Assembly (NCBI RefSeq): GCF_018494065.1
Contig: NZ_JABBFR010000005.1
Coordinates: forward strand, 108,949 to 172,948
Source of the DNA: Rosenbergiella gaditana
GTDB lineage: Bacteria > Pseudomonadota > Gammaproteobacteria > Enterobacterales > Enterobacteriaceae
DNA length: 64,000 nucleotides
Direction: 5' to 3'
A model generated the notes under the pieces. That model did no database searches. It worked only from the letters and a program-made list of their open reading frames with translations, and had not been told where the DNA came from. The position numbers and the translations under genes were made by a program. Positions 61,320-64,000 of this stretch are shown here, piece after piece (within the stretch, counting starts at the first letter, position 1; each line of letters begins with the position of its first letter).

Positions 61320-61423
61320 TGCGCCCTCCAGTGATTTCTACGGTACTCGCCCTCTCCACGGGAGCTATAAAACATAGATTGAGGCTGATTGAAGGGAGTG
61401 ATTTTTGTTAATGTGTAGGGGTT
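61303..61423 (-). pseudogene. DUF3289 relic with internal deletion
   Basis: Minus strand: NPYTLTKITPFNQPQSMFYS (61350-61423, residues about 48-70 of DUF3289 copy 1) is followed directly by STVEITGGRNDSKK and TAA (61303-61347), the C-terminus of the same family in another frame. More than 200 codons between them are deleted. Confidence 0.75.
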
Positions 61424-61522
61424 GCCCCTAGCCTCCTGAATATTTAGCTACTTCCGCTTTACTGATGCAAGGTTAGGTCGCACGGATAATTTTATTGCAG
61501 TCTCTACGCGAGGGAAGCGGAT

Positions 61523-61990
61523 CTAATCCGATTTGTTCTTTACTATATCCCCTTTATTATTCATACGGTATGTTCCACTATCCAGAACAAAATAACTCCC
61601 TGTATTTTCACTGTTCCTCACCATAAGGAGAGAGTTTTTTTCTATACAATTCATCGGTGGTTTCATATCGTTGAAACAAAGATTGTCATATCCATCTGTT
61701 TCTTTATAACCATCGCCAAAATCCCAAAATACAACTACGAAAGACCCATCTGAAGCAGGAGAGGGTATTTTATGTTTATCCTTCAATACATCCTTGTTTT
61801 TTAACCACCAGCTCATTTTACCTTTATCAGTAAACGGAAAATTTTTTACCAACACAGCACTGGAACCATGTCCTCTATGGTGTACCGCGATAATGTCTAC
61901 CGGACGCAACGGTAGCCAGAGGCTGTAGCTGAAAATCCCCACTGCAACCAATAAAAGGGCACAAAGCGTTTTCTTATTTTTTGTTTTCAT
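61523..61990 (-). CDS. DUF943 membrane protein, copy 1
   Basis: 155 residues. Anchor LCALLLVAVGIFSYSLWLPL without the Cys of the other copies, then VDIIAVHHRGHGSSAVLVKNFPFTDKGKMSWWLKNKD, FWDFGDGYKETDGYDNLCFNDMKPPMNCIEK. Overlaps DUF3289 copy 1 by 17 bp. The least similar of the five full copies. Confidence 0.85.
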   Translation of the reverse strand: MKTKNKKTLCALLLVAVGIFSYSLWLPLRPVDIIAVHHRGHGSSAVLVKNFPFTDKGKMSWWLKNKDVLKDKHKIPSPASDGSFVVVFWDFGDGYKETDGYDNLCFNDMKPPMNCIEKNSLLMVRNSENTGSYFVLDSGTYRMNNKGDIVKNKSD

Positions 61991-62825
61991 TACGCCCCCC
62001 GGTAATCTCTACAGTGGCTTCTATATTGGTCATAAATGGCCTGAAACCAAACTGATTGTAACGCTGGAGTACAAACCAGATACGGAAAAAGCGGAACTGG
62101 TTGAACTTAAATTTTGAAATATCGTCAACATCAAGGCCAAAGTGATCTTGTACTTTGTAATGCACCACTGCCCGGTAGCGGTCATTATCAATCTGGAGCG
62201 ATTTAATCGTAATATGCGTTGCCCAGGTGTCATGCACCGTTATTCCCATGCCGTTGAAGTTATCCTGAAAACGGTCAAACTTAGGGAGTTTGCCATCAAG
62301 TATCGCGTCTCTTAATAGGACTTTGTTTTCAGCAGGGTAGACATTGTTTGACCAGTCTATTTTTTCTTTAAATGTTTTTTCTAACAAAATGCGCGTACTG
62401 TTTTTCTCTGAACGGTCATTCAGAATATGCTCCTTCAACGCCCGGTCCAAGTACATACTGCGAAAGGGTGAACCATTGCCATTTTGCATATGCGTAATCA
62501 TCTGTTCGATCAGGTGGCGGTATGGCCCATAAATCGAGAACAGGCGCGATAACTGACGGAATTCATCAAAAAGGATACTGGCGCATTGCTGACGGGTCAT
62601 TTTCTCCCCTTCTTCACGTGAACCATAAAACATCGATTGTGGCTGAGTAAAGGGGGTGATTCTGGTCAGAGTATAAGGATTGGCTCTGGTGGAAACATCC
62701 AGCAGATAAAAATGCGTTTTTAACTGTGCTTCGGTTAAATCCCCACAGCGCATATCTTTAGCGCCGTAGTCGTCCATCCGGTTTTGCGTGGTGAATATGG
62801 TGCAGGGGAACTGTAGTGCGGCCAT
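61974..62825 (-). CDS. DUF3289 protein, copy 1
   Basis: 283 residues, promoter-proximal copy. The first 40 and last 110 residues are nearly the same as in copies 2 and 3, but residues about 36-75 (KTHFYLLDVSTRANPYTLTR) and 135-175 (DRSEKNSTRILLEKTFKEKI) differ strongly. Such block-wise variation suggests a constant framework with exchanged segments. Expressed from the 62826-62940 leader. Confidence 0.85.
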   Translation of the reverse strand: MAALQFPCTIFTTQNRMDDYGAKDMRCGDLTEAQLKTHFYLLDVSTRANPYTLTRITPFTQPQSMFYGSREEGEKMTRQQCASILFDEFRQLSRLFSIYGPYRHLIEQMITHMQNGNGSPFRSMYLDRALKEHILNDRSEKNSTRILLEKTFKEKIDWSNNVYPAENKVLLRDAILDGKLPKFDRFQDNFNGMGITVHDTWATHITIKSLQIDNDRYRAVVHYKVQDHFGLDVDDISKFKFNQFRFFRIWFVLQRYNQFGFRPFMTNIEATVEITGGRNENKK

Positions 62826-62940
62826 CGTGATACATTCCTTGTGTCATCGTCCGTTTGGTCTTCACAGGGAATACTACAAGATGACTGGCGGGAGTGTAAA
62901 CGCCGTATAGCCTCTGCCCGTCAATTTTACCGTTATCGGT
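62826..62940 (-). repeat. Leader repeat upstream of DUF3289 copy 1
   Basis: Near-identical partner of 57956-58072. At its distal end it merges into the integrase relic, so the leader may itself be derived from integrase sequence. Confidence 0.75.
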
Positions 62941-63064
62941 ATTGAAAGGCAATGGTGCCGGATGGAGTAACTCTAGCGGCAAGTCCTTCTGAGTCCGTGA
63001 TTTCTCTTGGACCGTCATAGGGTTTCCCGTTAATGTTTCTTAGTTTAGTGTCGCTGAGAGCCAT
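62936..63064 (-). pseudogene. Truncated tyrosine integrase N-terminus
   Basis: ATG at 63064 opens MALSDTKLRNINGKPYDGPREITDSEGLAARVTPSGTIAFQYR in one frame (43 codons; written here only to identify the Arm DNA-binding/DUF4102 domain by its parts LSDTKLRN, DSEGLAARV and GTIAFQYR). The catalytic domain is lost where the array leader begins. It reads away from tRNA-Arg, on the opposite side from the second integrase. Confidence 0.75.
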
Positions 63065-63188
63065 ATTATGAGATGTACACAGTTGTTTTTTTAAATATGT
63101 ACTCAATCTGTACGCAAAGGTAAATGAACAAAGTGACAGCAAAGCGGAATAAACTGAAACAATGTGAGTACACTGACATTAGAAGTGA

Positions 63189-63218
63189 TTGATAGAAACC
63201 CAGTAAATGCGGTAAAAT
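63189..63218 (+). promoter_or_regulatory. Promoter of tRNA-Arg
   Basis: TTGATA (63189-63194), 18-bp spacer and TAAAAT (63213-63218), followed by a GC-rich discriminator (CGGCACGG) typical of stable RNA promoters. It lies 40 bp upstream of the tRNA. Confidence 0.65.
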
Positions 63219-63257
63219 CGGCACGGTTAGAAACGAAGTAAAACACTAACGCGCAAG

Positions 63258-63332
63258 GTCTCCTTAGTTAAATGGATATAACGAGCCCCTCCTAAGGGCT
63301 AATTGCAGGTTCGATTCCTGCAGGGGACACCA
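63258..63332 (+). tRNA. argW: tRNA-Arg (CCT)
   Basis: 75-nt cloverleaf with encoded CCA; anticodon CCT in the loop CTCCTAA. Closely matches E. coli argW, a well-known integration site for prophages and islands. Remnants of integrases lie on both sides here. Confidence 0.97.
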
Positions 63333-63510
63333 AGACGACTTCCCGCAGCATCCCACTAAATACCAAAATCTAATAAAACTCATCAAGTTAACTATCAATC
63401 ACCATTCCACAAGCACCCATTAAAAACGGCTAAAGCCCACGTTGTCACGGGTACAAAAACGGGTGTAATCGGTTCGATAGATATTTGTACCCGTCAAAGA
63501 GGGCCACTAA

Positions 63511-63923
63511 ATGAAGCTTACCGATCTCACGGTACGAAATGCCAAGCCAGATCAAACCCACAATAAGATTAAGAAACTTAGCGATGGAAATGGGTTATAT
63601 CTTGCCGTCTTCCCAATGGCTCGAAGTACTTACGCTTTCGCAAAGTGATTAACAGCAAAGAAACAACACGGGCTTTAGGCATCTATCCGACCATGACCCT
63701 GGTGGAAGCCAGAAGCGCCAGAGACACGTATTTGCTTGAATTGTCCAAAGGGATTGATCCCCTACATGTCATAAAGCCTAAAATAACCTCTTTAGAAGAG
63801 GTTTCCAGAGAGTGGCATACCAGAAAGCGTGGATGGAGTGAGCCACACGCTAAAAAAGTCCTTAAAGATTTAGAAAATCATATATTCCCTGAAATAGGAA
63901 AAAGAGCAATTGACGAAACAACA
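63511..63923 (+). pseudogene. P4-type integrase broken by frameshift and IS1
   Basis: ATG at 63511 opens LTDLTVRNAKPDQTHNK...LSDGNGLYLAVFP, the N-terminal Arm domain of P4-like tyrosine integrases. A missing base in the C-run at 63612-63614 stops this frame at a TGA; the protein continues in the next frame (NGSKYLRFRKVINSKETTRA) through GIYPTMTLVEARSARD. It is then cut at 63924 by an insertion sequence before the catalytic domain. About 180 bp downstream of tRNA-Arg, the usual place for an island integrase. Confidence 0.85.
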
Positions 63924-64000
63924 GGTGATGTATCCAATTAGTTGAATTGATGTATAATCATCGCTTTGAGGTTTTCTCATGGCCAGCGTTACTGTTCATT
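63924..64000 (+). mobile_element. IS1-family insertion, left end (runs off the window)
   Basis: The element starts with GGTGATGTATCCAATTAGTT, similar to the IS1 left inverted repeat (GGTGATGCTGCCAACTTACT). An insA-like frame starts at ATG 63979 (MASVTVH, compare MASVSIS in IS1 InsA) and continues past the window edge. The right end and any target duplication are not visible. Confidence 0.8.

Noticed and set aside
57956..62940. CRISPR-like array suggested by repeated units in the 57-63 kb region
   Set aside because: The repeats are whole coding segments and leaders of hundreds of bases, not short evenly spaced repeats with unique spacers.
62758..63018. 86-codon minus-strand frame covering the DUF3289 copy 1 start
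   Set aside because: It runs through the leader repeat and integrase relic in a frame different from both genes, and its 3' part is an antisense-like shadow of the DUF3289 start. The integrase-like part belongs to the neighbouring frame.

Overview
The window is a chromosomal segment of an enterobacterium. Genes at 1-34 kb follow the Escherichia coli order closely: purC-ypfJ-tmcA-ypfH-ypfN-dapE-yffB, then hemF-amiA, ypeA-yfeZ-yfeY, cysPUWAM, crr-ptsI-ptsH-cysK-cysZ, zipA-ligA-ypeB and yfeH/yfeR. The order resumes with tRNA-Val/Lys-gltX-yfeC, tRNA-Ala x2, nupC/mntH, glk-ypdK and tRNA-Arg(CCT). Moderate GC, a DUF2474-type cio oxidase operon and DUF943/DUF3289 genes fit an Erwiniaceae-like member of Enterobacterales; the genus cannot be fixed from sequence reading alone.

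Region by region: 1-5.5 kb holds tRNA acetylation (tmcA), lysine/peptidoglycan precursor synthesis (dapE) and small conserved genes. 5.9-10.6 kb holds asparagine uptake (ansP), cell-wall hydrolases (ampH, amiA) and haem synthesis (hemF). 10.7-17.1 kb holds a small acetyltransferase/lipoprotein group and the sulfate/thiosulfate import operon with cysM. 17.2-19.2 kb is a CpxRA-like two-component pair. 19.3-24.1 kb holds the general PTS and cysK/cysZ. 24.3-27.6 kb holds division and DNA ligation genes. 27.6-31.9 kb is a complete tripartite EmrAB-type efflux operon with its own outer-membrane factor.

From 34.0 to about 37.4 kb the conserved order is broken by a small-plasmid remnant. It carries a ColE1-type mobilization fragment (relaxase C-terminus, MbeB, MbeD), a RelE/HigB-type toxin-antitoxin pair whose toxin has an internal amber codon, a ColE2-type rep leader with a truncated replicase, and an orphan pyocin-type toxin C-terminus with its DUF6392 immunity gene. 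A start-codon stub of a second immunity gene lies in front.

After gltX the core continues with tRNA-Ala genes, transporters (AI-2E family, nupC, mntH with a clear MntR operator), glucokinase, the 24-codon membrane gene ypdK, a universal stress protein and the cioAB-DUF2474 oxidase. At 51.4-56 kb there is a decayed IS4 transposase, two GNAT genes, two dehydrogenases and a DUF2256 gene broken in an A-run.

The most unusual region is 56.3-62.9 kb: a minus-strand array of DUF3289 genes (three intact) and DUF943 membrane-protein genes (five intact). It includes an in-frame DUF943-DUF3289 hybrid, decayed partial copies, duplicated leaders and direct repeats. The layout resembles effector/immunity or other polymorphic cassette arrays shaped by recombination. 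It ends in a truncated integrase next to tRNA-Arg(CCT). On the other side of the tRNA a P4-type integrase is broken by a frameshift and by an IS1-family insertion that runs off the window, so this tRNA has been an island integration site at least once and probably twice.
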